Shown in pieces: positions 1 to 6,527 of a stretch of DNA of 7,691 nucleotides (the first letter of the stretch is position 1; every line of letters begins with the position of its first letter). The notes under the pieces are model-generated. The model searched no databases, had not been told where the DNA came from, and was given only the letters and a program-made list of their open reading frames with translations. The position numbers were made by a program, and so were the translations under genes. The stretch spans positions 1-7,691 of the forward strand of contig CAMLKW010000208.1 of the NCBI GenBank assembly GCA_946480605.1, given 5' to 3'. The DNA is from an uncultured Roseateles sp. (GTDB taxonomy: Bacteria > Pseudomonadota > Gammaproteobacteria > Burkholderiales > Burkholderiaceae).

Positions 1-367
1 GGACCAGGTCGCTGGCCTTGGCGCCGGGCGCGACGGCGGCCTGCACGGTGCGGGCGCGGTCGGCGGCCGAGATGCCGGTGGTGACGCCGGTGGCGGCCTC
101 GATCGACACGGTGAAGGCCGTGCCGTGCTGGGTGCCGTTGCGGCGTGTCATGGGCGGCAGCTGCAGACGCTCGCAATGCTCGCGCGGCAGCGTCAGGCAG
201 ATCAGGCCGCGGCCATGCTTGGCCATGAAGTTGATGGCCTCGGGCGTCACGAGGTCGGCGGCGAGCACGAGGTCGCCTTCGTTCTCGCGATCCTCCTCGT
301 CAACGAGGATGACCATGCGGCCAGCTGCCAGCTCGGCGACCAGCTCGGGAATGGGGGAGATGGGCAT
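1..367 (-). CDS. ribB: 3,4-dihydroxy-2-butanone-4-phosphate synthase (RibB or N-terminal half of RibBA), partial
   Basis: The gene runs off the left edge of the window; 122 residues are visible from ATG at 367. The enzyme converts ribulose 5-phosphate to 3,4-dihydroxy-2-butanone 4-phosphate plus formate, supplying the four-carbon unit of riboflavin in the cytoplasm. Residues 21-32 carry the family's acidic metal and substrate motif ([11 protein letters not shown]). It is followed by [10 protein letters not shown] (51-60), [19 protein letters not shown] (82-100) and AADRARTV, all in the order seen in E. coli RibB. The 24-bp gap after ribD shows no strong Shine-Dalgarno sequence, so coupled translation from ribD is plausible. 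Because the C-terminus is missing, I cannot tell a stand-alone RibB from the RibBA fusion (with a GTP cyclohydrolase II-like domain) that is common in betaproteobacteria. Confidence 0.95.
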   Translation of the reverse strand, partial: MPISPIPELVAELAAGRMVILVDEEDRENEGDLVLAADLVTPEAINFMAKHGRGLICLTLPREHCERLQLPPMTRRNGTQHGTAFTVSIEAATGVTTGISAADRARTVQAAVAPGAKASDLV

Positions 368-391
368 AGCCGGCGATTGTAGGTGGCGACC

Positions 392-1423
392 CTAGGTTGG
401 GCGCAGGCGAAGACGCAGATCCGCACCGACGGGTGTGGCTTCGATGAGGTGCCAGCGGTGGGCATCGCCGAGCGAGGCAAGGGGCTGCAGTGCCGCGAGG
501 GGGCGGCCTTCACCGATCAACAGCGGCGCCTGGTAGACCAGCAGTTCGTCCACCAATCCGGCATCGAGGAAGGCGCCGGACAGCACCGGGCCGGCCTCGA
601 CATGCAGTTCGTTGATGCCTTGCGCGCCGAGCTCGATCATCAGCGCCGGCAGGTCGGCACGGCCGGGGCCCAAGACGCGGGCCTCGCCCGGCGGCTGCAG
701 GATGCGCGCATCGGCGGGCATGCGCCCCCGCGGGTCCAGCACGAGGCGCAGCGGCTGCCGGGCGGTCGGCACGAGGCGGACGTCCAGCCGCGGGTCATCC
801 GCCAGTACGGTGCCGATGCCGGTCAGCACGGCGCCCGCGCGCCGGCGCCAGGCATGGCCGTCGGCGCGGGCAGCCTCGCCGGTGATCCACTGGCTGCGGC
901 CGTCGGGCAGGGCCGTGCGACCGTCCAGCGAGATGGCCGACTTCAGGCGCACGAAGGGCCGGCCGCGCTGCATGCGCGAGAAGAAGCCGATGTTGAGTTC
1001 GCGTGCCGCCTCAGCGGTCGCCGCATCGGCCAGCTCCACCGCGATGCCCGCCGCGCGCAGCCGGGCAATGCCCTGGCCCGCCACCAGTGGATTGGGGTCC
1101 CCGACGGCCACGACCACGTGGGTGACGCCGGCCTGGATCAACGCATCGCAGCAGGGCGGGGTGCGACCGTGGTGGCTGCAGGGCTCCAGGGTCACGACGG
1201 CCGTCGCGCCGCGCAGGTCATGGCCTTGAGCCCGGGCGTCGCGCAGGGCCATGACCTCGGCGTGCGCCTGGCCGGCCGCCTGGGTGTGGCCTCTGCCCAG
1301 CACGCGGCCGTCGGCCGCCAGGATGATGCAGCCCACGCGGGGGTTGGGATCGGTCAGACCGACGGCCTGCTCGGCCAGATGCAAGGCTTGGCGCAGCGCC
1401 GTCTGGATGTCGGGGGATGGCAT
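392..1423 (-). CDS. ribD: Bifunctional riboflavin deaminase/reductase RibD
   Basis: This 343-residue cytoplasmic enzyme catalyses two successive riboflavin steps: deamination of the 2,5-diamino-6-ribosylamino-pyrimidinone 5'-phosphate, then NADPH-dependent reduction of the ribosyl side chain. The N-terminal deaminase domain (about 1-145) has PNPRVG (26-31), HAEV with zinc ligand H54 and catalytic E56, and [12 protein letters not shown] with ligands C82 and C91. The reductase domain (about 155-343) has [38 protein letters not shown] and [10 protein letters not shown]. It is shorter than E. coli RibD (367 residues); the shortfall lies between PGEARVLG (about 245-252) and the LMIELG segment (261-266), where about 20 residues usually found are absent. 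ATG at 1423 lies 9 bp after the pilV stop, with a weak GGGCAG Shine-Dalgarno. ribB follows directly, with no ribE between. Confidence 0.96.
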   Translation of the reverse strand: MPSPDIQTALRQALHLAEQAVGLTDPNPRVGCIILAADGRVLGRGHTQAAGQAHAEVMALRDARAQGHDLRGATAVVTLEPCSHHGRTPPCCDALIQAGVTHVVVAVGDPNPLVAGQGIARLRAAGIAVELADAATAEAARELNIGFFSRMQRGRPFVRLKSAISLDGRTALPDGRSQWITGEAARADGHAWRRRAGAVLTGIGTVLADDPRLDVRLVPTARQPLRLVLDPRGRMPADARILQPPGEARVLGPGRADLPALMIELGAQGINELHVEAGPVLSGAFLDAGLVDELLVYQAPLLIGEGRPLAALQPLASLGDAHRWHLIEATPVGADLRLRLRPT

Positions 1424-1432
1424 CTGCCCAGT

Positions 1433-2797
1433 CTAGGGGCTGGGCTGTAGTTGCCGGGTGCTGTAGTCGACGAAGATGCCCTGGGCCGGGTCCACCGCCG
1501 GTGCCGTCGGACAGGCGCGGGCACCGTTCACGACCAGGAAGTTCTGCCGTGCCAGCGAACCCGTCACGCCGACATAGACCTCGGGATGCTCGAAGTTGTC
1601 GTAGGCCACGGTGGCGCTGACGTAGGGGCTGCCGTTGCCGTTGTAGTCGGCGCTGTAGCGGCAGACACGGTACTCACTCGCCAGCGTGCCGATGCTGAAG
1701 CCCGTGGGCACCAGCGTGAGCTTGCCGGACCAGTTGCCCGGCGAGCTGGCGCTGAAATAGATGATGCAGTCGTAGTTGACGTGGGTTTGCGTGGTGGGCA
1801 GCGCCGTGGGCGCATCGCTGAAGCACTCGTGCCGCGGTGCGGACGCCGTCAGCGTCTGCATGATGTAGTTGCCGTTGCTGTCGCGGTGCGGCACGCCCTT
1901 GGTATCCAGCTCCGGAGTCTGATAGCTTGCCGAGACGATGGCCGGCGTGAGCCGCAGCGCCGTTGCCTCGGGCAGTGTCGGATTGGGCGGGTTGGTGTTG
2001 GAGAAGCGCACCGTGCCGCTGAGCAGGTAGCCCACTTCGCTGTAGTTGCAGCTGGTGACGTCGGCGGCGGTCAGCGTCGCCACGGACGTGGCGGGCGGGA
2101 TGCTGCACACGCCCGTGATGACGCCGCTGACGTTGTTGAACACCCAGACCGTGCTGCCGAGGCTGCTGGGGCGGTAGACGCTGGTCTTGTTGCCCAGGTC
2201 CTTGGCCCCTGTCGGGATCGAGGGGTTGCGCCCCGAGGGCTGGCGGGTGCCGCCGGGCGGTGGCGTGAAACCGACCGCGCCGCCAAAGGCGGGCTCGGCA
2301 CGTGCGACCACGGTGTTCAGCACGATGGTCTGGGGCGCCTCTGCCGCTGCGGCGGCCTTGCGCCCACCGCGATCCTGCCAGCTGACGACCACCTGCACGG
2401 TCTTGGCGCGCAGCGCGGACTCGTCTTCGACCAGCGGCGCAACCGTGCGCGACACGGTGTAGCTGGTGTTGGAATCGTCGGGCGCGATGCTGCGTGCGGC
2501 GGCGCTGACGATGTCGGTGTCGAAGTCCTTCACGTCAGAGGCCGCGTCCGCGGGCTTGGCCACGACCGAGAAGGTACGCAGACTGGCCATCTCGGCCTGT
2601 GCAATCCGCATGGCTTCGCTGCGCTGCTTGCCCAGGTCGCCGCTGCGGCGCAGATTGGTCATCAGCTCGACCAGGGCCACCATGCCGAAGCCCATGACCA
2701 TGAGGGCAACCAGGGCCTCGATCAGCGTCACACCGAGTTGACGGCGCCGATGACGCGAGACGGGAGAGGGGCGGCGGTTCTTGTTCACGATGCCCAC
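1433..2797 (-). CDS. pilV: PilV-type minor prepilin with a large C-terminal domain
   Basis: This 454-residue prepilin is far longer than typical PilV proteins (roughly 150-200 residues). After a basic leader (RHRRRQLG) the PilD site is predicted after G22, giving a mature start VTLIEALVALMVMGFGM with Glu at +5 and a hydrophobic helix to about residue 47. The LIEALVALMVMGFGMVALVEL style is that of PilV. Beyond the pilin-like segment (to about 165) a Gly/Pro-rich linker (170-196) leads to an uncharacterised domain (about 205-454). That domain holds six cysteines (231, 250, 325, 344, 379, 429), a DYNGNGS loop (384-390) and a C-terminal QNFLVVNGARACP segment. The likely role is a minor pilin at the pilus tip. 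The start is uncertain: GTG at 2797 is 3 bp after the pilX stop, while GTG at 2788 has GGTGGG upstream. Translational coupling to pilX is likely. Confidence 0.82.
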   Translation of the reverse strand: MGIVNKNRRPSPVSRHRRRQLGVTLIEALVALMVMGFGMVALVELMTNLRRSGDLGKQRSEAMRIAQAEMASLRTFSVVAKPADAASDVKDFDTDIVSAAARSIAPDDSNTSYTVSRTVAPLVEDESALRAKTVQVVVSWQDRGGRKAAAAAEAPQTIVLNTVVARAEPAFGGAVGFTPPPGGTRQPSGRNPSIPTGAKDLGNKTSVYRPSSLGSTVWVFNNVSGVITGVCSIPPATSVATLTAADVTSCNYSEVGYLLSGTVRFSNTNPPNPTLPEATALRLTPAIVSASYQTPELDTKGVPHRDSNGNYIMQTLTASAPRHECFSDAPTALPTTQTHVNYDCIIYFSASSPGNWSGKLTLVPTGFSIGTLASEYRVCRYSADYNGNGSPYVSATVAYDNFEHPEVYVGVTGSLARQNFLVVNGARACPTAPAVDPAQGIFVDYSTRQLQPSP

Positions 2798-2800
2798 CGG

Positions 2801-4096
2801 TCAGTTGCGATCCGTCCAGCCGCCGGGGACGCGCACAAAGCTGCCAACCCGGTTGCGCAATTGATCCACGACCTTGGTCTGGTAGTAGATGTCCATCTTG
2901 CCGGTGGTCCGTACATCGCCTTCGGCCAGTACGACGCCGTTCACGAGAGAGGTCAGCCCGCTGGTGTTGCTCCAGTCGAGGTCGCCGCGGCTGACCAGCA
3001 TGCCACTCAGCTGGAACGGGCCGGACAGGGTCACGGCACCGTTGGCGATCACGACGATGGGGTCGTCGGCCGTGCCCAGGGTCTTGTTGCTGCTGATGGT
3101 CAGCGGTCCGTCGACCCACAGGATGCGGATGCCGGCCTTGTAGGCGTCTTCCAGTGCCGGAGCACAGTCGCCGCTGCAACTCACGACGCGCAGGGAGGCA
3201 TGCTGCTGGTACCGCTCCGCGGTGGCGCCCATGAACATGCGGAACAGGTCGGCGTCCACCTGGCTCAGATGGCTGTCGGTGGCGATCAGCGCCGCCGAGG
3301 GCGGCGTGCCGGGCACGCTCTCCAGCCGGTTGTCCTGCAGTCCGTTCAGCGCACCACCTGCGGTCGCCAGCAGGCCAGCGGAGCCCGGGGAGGTGTTGTG
3401 CAGGCCCAGCCCGTCGGCGCCTGATGCCGTGATGCTGCCCTTGGCTACCAGCGGCGCTGCCGGCGGCGAGCGGACGGCACTGACCAGCGCAATCAGCGCG
3501 TCCTGGTCGCTGCGACCTTGATAGCGCTGGGTGTTGCCCACGCCGCCCCCGCACTCATCGACCACGCTGGTGGTGCAGCCTCTGGCGACGATCTGCAGCG
3601 TCCCTGATCCCAGGTTCTTGGGCGGAATGAAGATGCCGAAGCTGGGCACCAGATCGACGCTCGCGACCGCATCGGGCGTCTTGCGCTCGCCGAGGGCCGG
3701 GCACCGGCAGTTCCAGCCCGTCGAGCTGCGGGTGCAATCGGCAACCAAAGTGGTGATCCCGCTGCCCGAAGCAACGTTCTGCTTGACGCCGCGGTCCTCC
3801 GCCGAGAACTTGAGGTAGCGGTCGACGAAGCGCTGCCCCCCCGTGGCCACCGGCTGGCAGTTCTCGTCTATCGCCTTGCCGTTGAGCATCGTGATCGACC
3901 ACTCCAGCGCCGCCTCCGACATCTCCTGGGCCAGGCTGGCGCGGTAATAGCTGCTCGCCATGCGCTGCTCGAACAGCATGCTGCGGTTGGCGTAGGCGGC
4001 CAGAAGCGCCATGATCAAGAACAGCATCATGACCACCACCAGCGTGGCGGCACCCTGCTGCCCATGCAGCGAGATCGGGCGGGGATGCGGCTTCAT
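2801..4096 (-). CDS. pilX: PilX-type minor pilus protein with a long C-terminal extension
   Basis: This 431-residue protein begins with a PilX N-terminal signature: HGQQGAATLVVVMMLFLIMALLAAYA, a hydrophobic helix at about 16-36, then RSMLFEQRMASSYYRASLAQEMSEAALEW. As in the family, Glu +5 is absent and the usual 'E(Q)RMA' and 'AxEAAL' positions follow. Typical PilX proteins are about 170-200 residues, so more than half of this one is extension. Residues about 325-410 look beta-rich and repetitive (ILWVDGPLTISSNKTL, PIVVIANGAVTLSGPFQLSG, GVVLAEGDVRTTG), resembling a stacked-strand fold. Eight cysteines (80, 121, 130, 132, 174, 182, 307, 311) imply periplasmic disulfides. ATG at 4096 overlaps the pilW stop as ATGA, which fixes the start; the reading frame stays open further upstream but that part is the antisense-like shadow of pilW. 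Inferred role: minor pilin at the pilus tip, function of the extension unknown. Confidence 0.85.
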   Translation of the reverse strand: MKPHPRPISLHGQQGAATLVVVMMLFLIMALLAAYANRSMLFEQRMASSYYRASLAQEMSEAALEWSITMLNGKAIDENCQPVATGGQRFVDRYLKFSAEDRGVKQNVASGSGITTLVADCTRSSTGWNCRCPALGERKTPDAVASVDLVPSFGIFIPPKNLGSGTLQIVARGCTTSVVDECGGGVGNTQRYQGRSDQDALIALVSAVRSPPAAPLVAKGSITASGADGLGLHNTSPGSAGLLATAGGALNGLQDNRLESVPGTPPSAALIATDSHLSQVDADLFRMFMGATAERYQQHASLRVVSCSGDCAPALEDAYKAGIRILWVDGPLTISSNKTLGTADDPIVVIANGAVTLSGPFQLSGMLVSRGDLDWSNTSGLTSLVNGVVLAEGDVRTTGKMDIYYQTKVVDQLRNRVGSFVRVPGGWTDRN

Positions 4097-4827
4097 GCTG
4101 GGCAAGCCCCGGTGATGGCGTCCGCCCGCATGCGCTCGGTGCCACTGAGCGTCCGCACGACGTTTTCGTCGTGCTTTGCCCGGCCGCGCAGCAGGAACTC
4201 GACCCGCCGGATCAACTGCTTCGGGCAACCCGCCCCGCTGCAATCCGCATCGCAGAAGTCCTTCAGCTCGATCTCCTGAGTACGCACGTTGATCTCGAAC
4301 TGCATGATCTCGACCGTCTCGGGATCGGTGACGGGCTGCCAGTTGGGCGATCCGTCTTCCTTCAAGCCCAACTTGAGGTACAGGGCCTTGTTGCGCTTGT
4401 CCCAGCGAATACCGAAATACTCGTTGTTCTGCGGCGCGGCGCTAAAGGCGTACTGACGGGCGTAGCGGTACTCCAGCGTGCGCTCCGTGCTGCTGTCGAT
4501 CTCGGCCAGCTGCGTGTAGGGGCTGGCGCTCGCGGCTCTTGCCGGGACCTCCACGGCTGAGCCGACGCCACTCGCGGGCGTCCAGACCCCATAGGCGGCA
4601 TCGCCGCGAAAACCGGCGCGACGCATGTCCTGCTGAATCAGGTCTGCCGCCGCACGAAGATCCTGCTGAACCTGGGTCTCCAGCATCAGTCGGCGATGCT
4701 CGTTGATCTGGTTCACCGCAACCATGGAGGCACCGGCAGCCACGATCAGGCCAACCGTGATGCCCACCATCAGTTCGACAAGGCCCAGGCCGCGCTGGGC
4801 AGAAGGGGCAAAGGGCTTCTTCAGCAT
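4093..4827 (-). CDS. pilW: PilW-type minor prepilin
   Basis: A 244-residue prepilin. The leader MLKKPFAPSAQRG is followed by LGLVELMVGITVGLIVAAG; predicted PilD cleavage is after G13 and Glu18 falls at +5. The next segment (QVQQDLRAAADLIQQDMRRAGFRG, about 52-75) is the extended helix with the 'D(L)R(A)AG(F)RG' style characteristic of PilW and PilJ-like minor pilins. The globular part includes a CDADCSGAGC cluster (192-201) and ends in a RVEFLLRGR strand and Cys242. PilW normally works with FimT, PilV, PilX and PilE in a complex that primes pilus polymerisation in the inner membrane and ends up at the tip. ATG at 4827 overlaps the upstream gene's stop by 7 bp (ATGCTGA), and its own stop overlaps pilX by 4 bp. 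There is no strong Shine-Dalgarno, consistent with translational coupling on both sides. Confidence 0.9.
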   Translation of the reverse strand: MLKKPFAPSAQRGLGLVELMVGITVGLIVAAGASMVAVNQINEHRRLMLETQVQQDLRAAADLIQQDMRRAGFRGDAAYGVWTPASGVGSAVEVPARAASASPYTQLAEIDSSTERTLEYRYARQYAFSAAPQNNEYFGIRWDKRNKALYLKLGLKEDGSPNWQPVTDPETVEIMQFEINVRTQEIELKDFCDADCSGAGCPKQLIRRVEFLLRGRAKHDENVVRTLSGTERMRADAITGACPA

Positions 4828-5402
4828 GTCGGGAATCCGTTGATGCTGCCGTCGGGCGTGCAGATGCGAACGCGGTTGGCGTGGTTCATCTCCACTCTGA
4901 ACCGGGCGCCTGTACGGCGCCCCTTGACGTTGACCTGCACATCTGCCGCTTCGGCGAAGTGAAGGTTGCGGGAGAAAGTCAGTCGCTCCGGAATGTCGCC
5001 CCAAGACGACGCGGAGGCCTCGAAGCTCACACCATCGGCGTTCTTGAGCTGAAACACCCGGGTTGGAATAATCTTGCTCTTGCCACACATCTTGGTCGCG
5101 GGCAGATAGCACACGCAGGTGTCCGCGGAGTGGAGCACGTTGACAGAGGCACAACTCAGCACACCGGATGGATCCTTTTCCAAGTGCACCGTGACCTTTT
5201 CACCAATGACGTTGGTTTCGGACTTGGCGAAATTCAGGATGTTCGCGATCTCCAGTCCGACGGCCACCACGCGGCGCCGTTCGAGCAGATCCAGCATGGA
5301 TGGGGTTGCCGCAGCCACCAGCACGCCCAGGACGGCAACACCCACCATGACCTCAACCAGGCCAAGGCCCCGTCGTGACGCGCGGTGAAGCAACTTGCTC
5401 AT
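4821..5402 (-). CDS. Second FimT/GspH-like prepilin, cysteine-rich
   Basis: A 193-residue prepilin. The leader ends RASRRG and mature sequence LGLVEVMVGVAVLGVLVAAATPSM puts Glu17 at +5. The following ERRRVVAVGLEIANILNFAKSETN (41-64) resembles the GspH/FimT helix, where 'L...ARSEA' is usual. A C-terminal CTPDGSINGFPTC (181-193) also fits the FimT/GspH style. Six cysteines (84, 96, 98, 106, 181, 193) suggest up to three disulfides. It sits where pilV often lies (before pilW) but lacks PilV's sequence style, so I leave the symbol blank. ATG at 5402 is 2 bp after the pilE stop, with an AAGTGAG-like Shine-Dalgarno inside the pilE end. The central part is less GC-rich than the flanking genes: 97 of 180 bases at 5041-5220 are G or C by hand count, against 44/60 and 49/60 in two ribD stretches. 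Confidence 0.82.
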   Translation of the reverse strand: MSKLLHRASRRGLGLVEVMVGVAVLGVLVAAATPSMLDLLERRRVVAVGLEIANILNFAKSETNVIGEKVTVHLEKDPSGVLSCASVNVLHSADTCVCYLPATKMCGKSKIIPTRVFQLKNADGVSFEASASSWGDIPERLTFSRNLHFAEAADVQVNVKGRRTGARFRVEMNHANRVRICTPDGSINGFPTC

Positions 5403-5404
5403 GC

Positions 5405-5863
5405 TCACTTCGGCCAGCAATAGGCAGACGTTGCCGTGCCGCTGCCGTCGACGGCGACATAGTTCACCGATGCGCCTTCGACGCGGATGCCCAGCTTGGC
5501 GCATTGGGTGTCACTGGCCTGTGAACTGCCCGACTTGGTCGTGGCGGTGACCTCGTAGCCGCCGACCAGGCTGGCCGGATCACCAATGCCGGCGATTGCA
5601 AAGCTGTAGTAGTTTGTCAGCGCCGTGTCCGGGAACCCCAGATCCGACAGCGACGAGGCATAGGCACTGCGGTTGCCTCGGTATCGCTCCTGGGCCTGAG
5701 ACACCGCAGTGAGCAGCTTGACCGCATCGGCCCGTCGGCTGCGTTGCAGATGCGAGGTGTAGGCCGGATAGGCCACAGCCGCCAGGATGCCCGCGACGAC
5801 GAGCACCACCATCAGCTCGATCAGGGTGAAGCCGCGCGGGCGACGGTGGGCGGACGTTTGCAT
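5405..5863 (-). CDS. pilE: PilE/ComP-like type IV pilin
   Basis: A 152-residue classic type IV prepilin. The leader MQTSAHRRPRG is followed by FTLIELMVVLVVAGILAAVAYPAY with Glu16 at +5, cleaved by PilD after G11. Then come the helix SHLQRSRRADAVKLLTAVSQAQERY, a small globular domain and a C-terminal loop bounded by Cys121 and Cys149 (DTQCAKLGI and AYCWPK). The short C-terminal disulfide loop ending in CW fits the PilE/ComP minor pilin group (the family that includes the DNA-binding pilin ComP of Neisseria). The start at ATG 5863 gives a leader of normal length; longer starts would add unrelated residues. A 99-bp gap separates it from the upstream gene, so it could have its own promoter or leader control. 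As a single small pilin among minor pilins, it is probably not the main structural subunit, but that cannot be excluded. Confidence 0.88.
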   Translation of the reverse strand: MQTSAHRRPRGFTLIELMVVLVVAGILAAVAYPAYTSHLQRSRRADAVKLLTAVSQAQERYRGNRSAYASSLSDLGFPDTALTNYYSFAIAGIGDPASLVGGYEVTATTKSGSSQASDTQCAKLGIRVEGASVNYVAVDGSGTATSAYCWPK

Positions 5864-5889
5864 GGCGCGATTCTGGGCAGCGCCGACGC

Positions 5890-5909
5890 CAGACCTGTAA
5901 CAGCGTCTG
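5890..5909 (-). promoter_or_regulatory. Possible stem-loop in the pilE leader
   Basis: On the mRNA strand CAGAC (5909-5905), a bulged G, CUG, loop UUA, CAG and GUCUG (5894-5890) can form an eight-pair stem with a one-base bulge. It lies 26 bases before the pilE ATG. There is no T-run after it, so it is not a normal terminator. It may affect RNA processing or translation, or may be chance. Confidence 0.3.
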
Positions 5910-5962
5910 CCGTTCGTCCGGTCAGCCGGGCCGCTGGTCGGCATCCACCATGAATGAGGGGC

Positions 5963-6514
5963 TCAGGCGCAGCGGCTCAGACCAGCCATCTTGCTGCCGA
6001 CCGCACAGCTGCGCACACGGCCGGTGATCGCCACGATCTGGCGAATGGCCGCGCCGTCCTTCAGCGCCAGCTCGACGCTGCCGGTCTGGGTGACCAGGCC
6101 CTGACGATGCTGGAATTGCAGGGTTTCCGCGTTGGCACGCAGGGTCAGCGGCAGCTTGCCGGGCAGCCAGACTGCCTTGATGACCGTGCTGGTGGCGGAC
6201 TTGCAGACCGCTTCCCCGCCAGCGCAATCGCAACCGTCCTTGGCGCCAGTGTGGATGATGTAGCAGGCGTTGCCGCCCTTGGCGCTGATGCGGAAGAACA
6301 CCGGGTCTGCGCTGCGGACCGCCTCGCTGCGGGCCAGGCGCAGGTCGCTGCCCAGGGCTTCTGCGTTGGCGCGCAAGGCCTGCTCTTGGTGCAGGCGGCT
6401 CAGGGCTGGCAGCGCCTGGCCGACAAGGGTGGCGCAGATGCCCAGCCCCACGCAGAGTTCGACCAGGGTAAAGCCACGGCTGTTGCGGCGGGCAGTGCTG
6501 GCGTTGCGCTTCAT
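5963..6514 (-). CDS. fimT: FimT/GspH-like prepilin, first gene of the pilin cluster
   Basis: A 183-residue GspH/FimT-type pseudopilin. The leader MKRNASTARRNSRG precedes FTLVELCVGLGICATLVGQALPAL, with Glu19 at +5 and predicted cleavage after G14. The helix LRANAEALGSDLRLARSEAVRS (47-68) is the GspH/FimT hallmark. The globular part has CYIIHTGAKDGCDC (84-97) and further cysteines at 104, 170 and 182; two more lie in the membrane helix (21, 27). Minor pilins of this kind help start pilus assembly, and FimT has been linked to DNA binding in competence pili (known for Legionella FimT; not shown here). ATG at 6514 follows GGGAAAG; upstream in-frame codons run into GC-rich intergenic repeat and are not credible coding sequence. 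It is the likely start of the operon, after the nrdR spacer. Confidence 0.88.
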   Translation of the reverse strand: MKRNASTARRNSRGFTLVELCVGLGICATLVGQALPALSRLHQEQALRANAEALGSDLRLARSEAVRSADPVFFRISAKGGNACYIIHTGAKDGCDCAGGEAVCKSATSTVIKAVWLPGKLPLTLRANAETLQFQHRQGLVTQTGSVELALKDGAAIRQIVAITGRVRSCAVGSKMAGLSRCA

Positions 6515-6518
6515 GGTG

Positions 6519-6525
6519 CTTTCCC
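6519..6525 (-). promoter_or_regulatory. Shine-Dalgarno for the fimT-like gene
   Basis: GGGAAAG on the minus strand ends 4 bases before ATG at 6514, with the GGGA core 7 bases away. It is the clearest ribosome-binding site in the pilin block and supports the chosen start. Confidence 0.55.
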
Positions 6526-6527
6526 AG

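Noticed and set aside
368..391. FMN riboswitch before ribB
   Set aside because: The 24-bp gap between ribD and ribB is far too short for an RFN element, and ribD itself follows pilV by 9 bp.
383..3424. Very long open frames on the plus strand opposite ribD, pilV and pilX (355 and 657 residues), almost without stops
   Set aside because: The three minus-strand genes share one frame and these plus-strand frames are codon-aligned with it, so a stop arises only opposite the rare sense codons TTA, CTA or TCA. GC-rich coding makes those scarce. The translated products are Arg, Gly, Ala, His and Gln-rich with no domain, and cross gene boundaries.
4097..4243. Upstream extension of the pilX reading frame
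   Set aside because: The extra 49 residues overlap pilW, are Arg/Gly-rich without signal features, and would bury the PilX N-terminal helix. ATG at 4096 with the ATGA overlap is the sensible start.
4828..5154. Upstream extension of the pilW reading frame
   Set aside because: It overlaps the second fimT-like gene, has no pilin-like content, and would place the prepilin cleavage site over 120 residues in. ATG at 4827 gives a normal leader.
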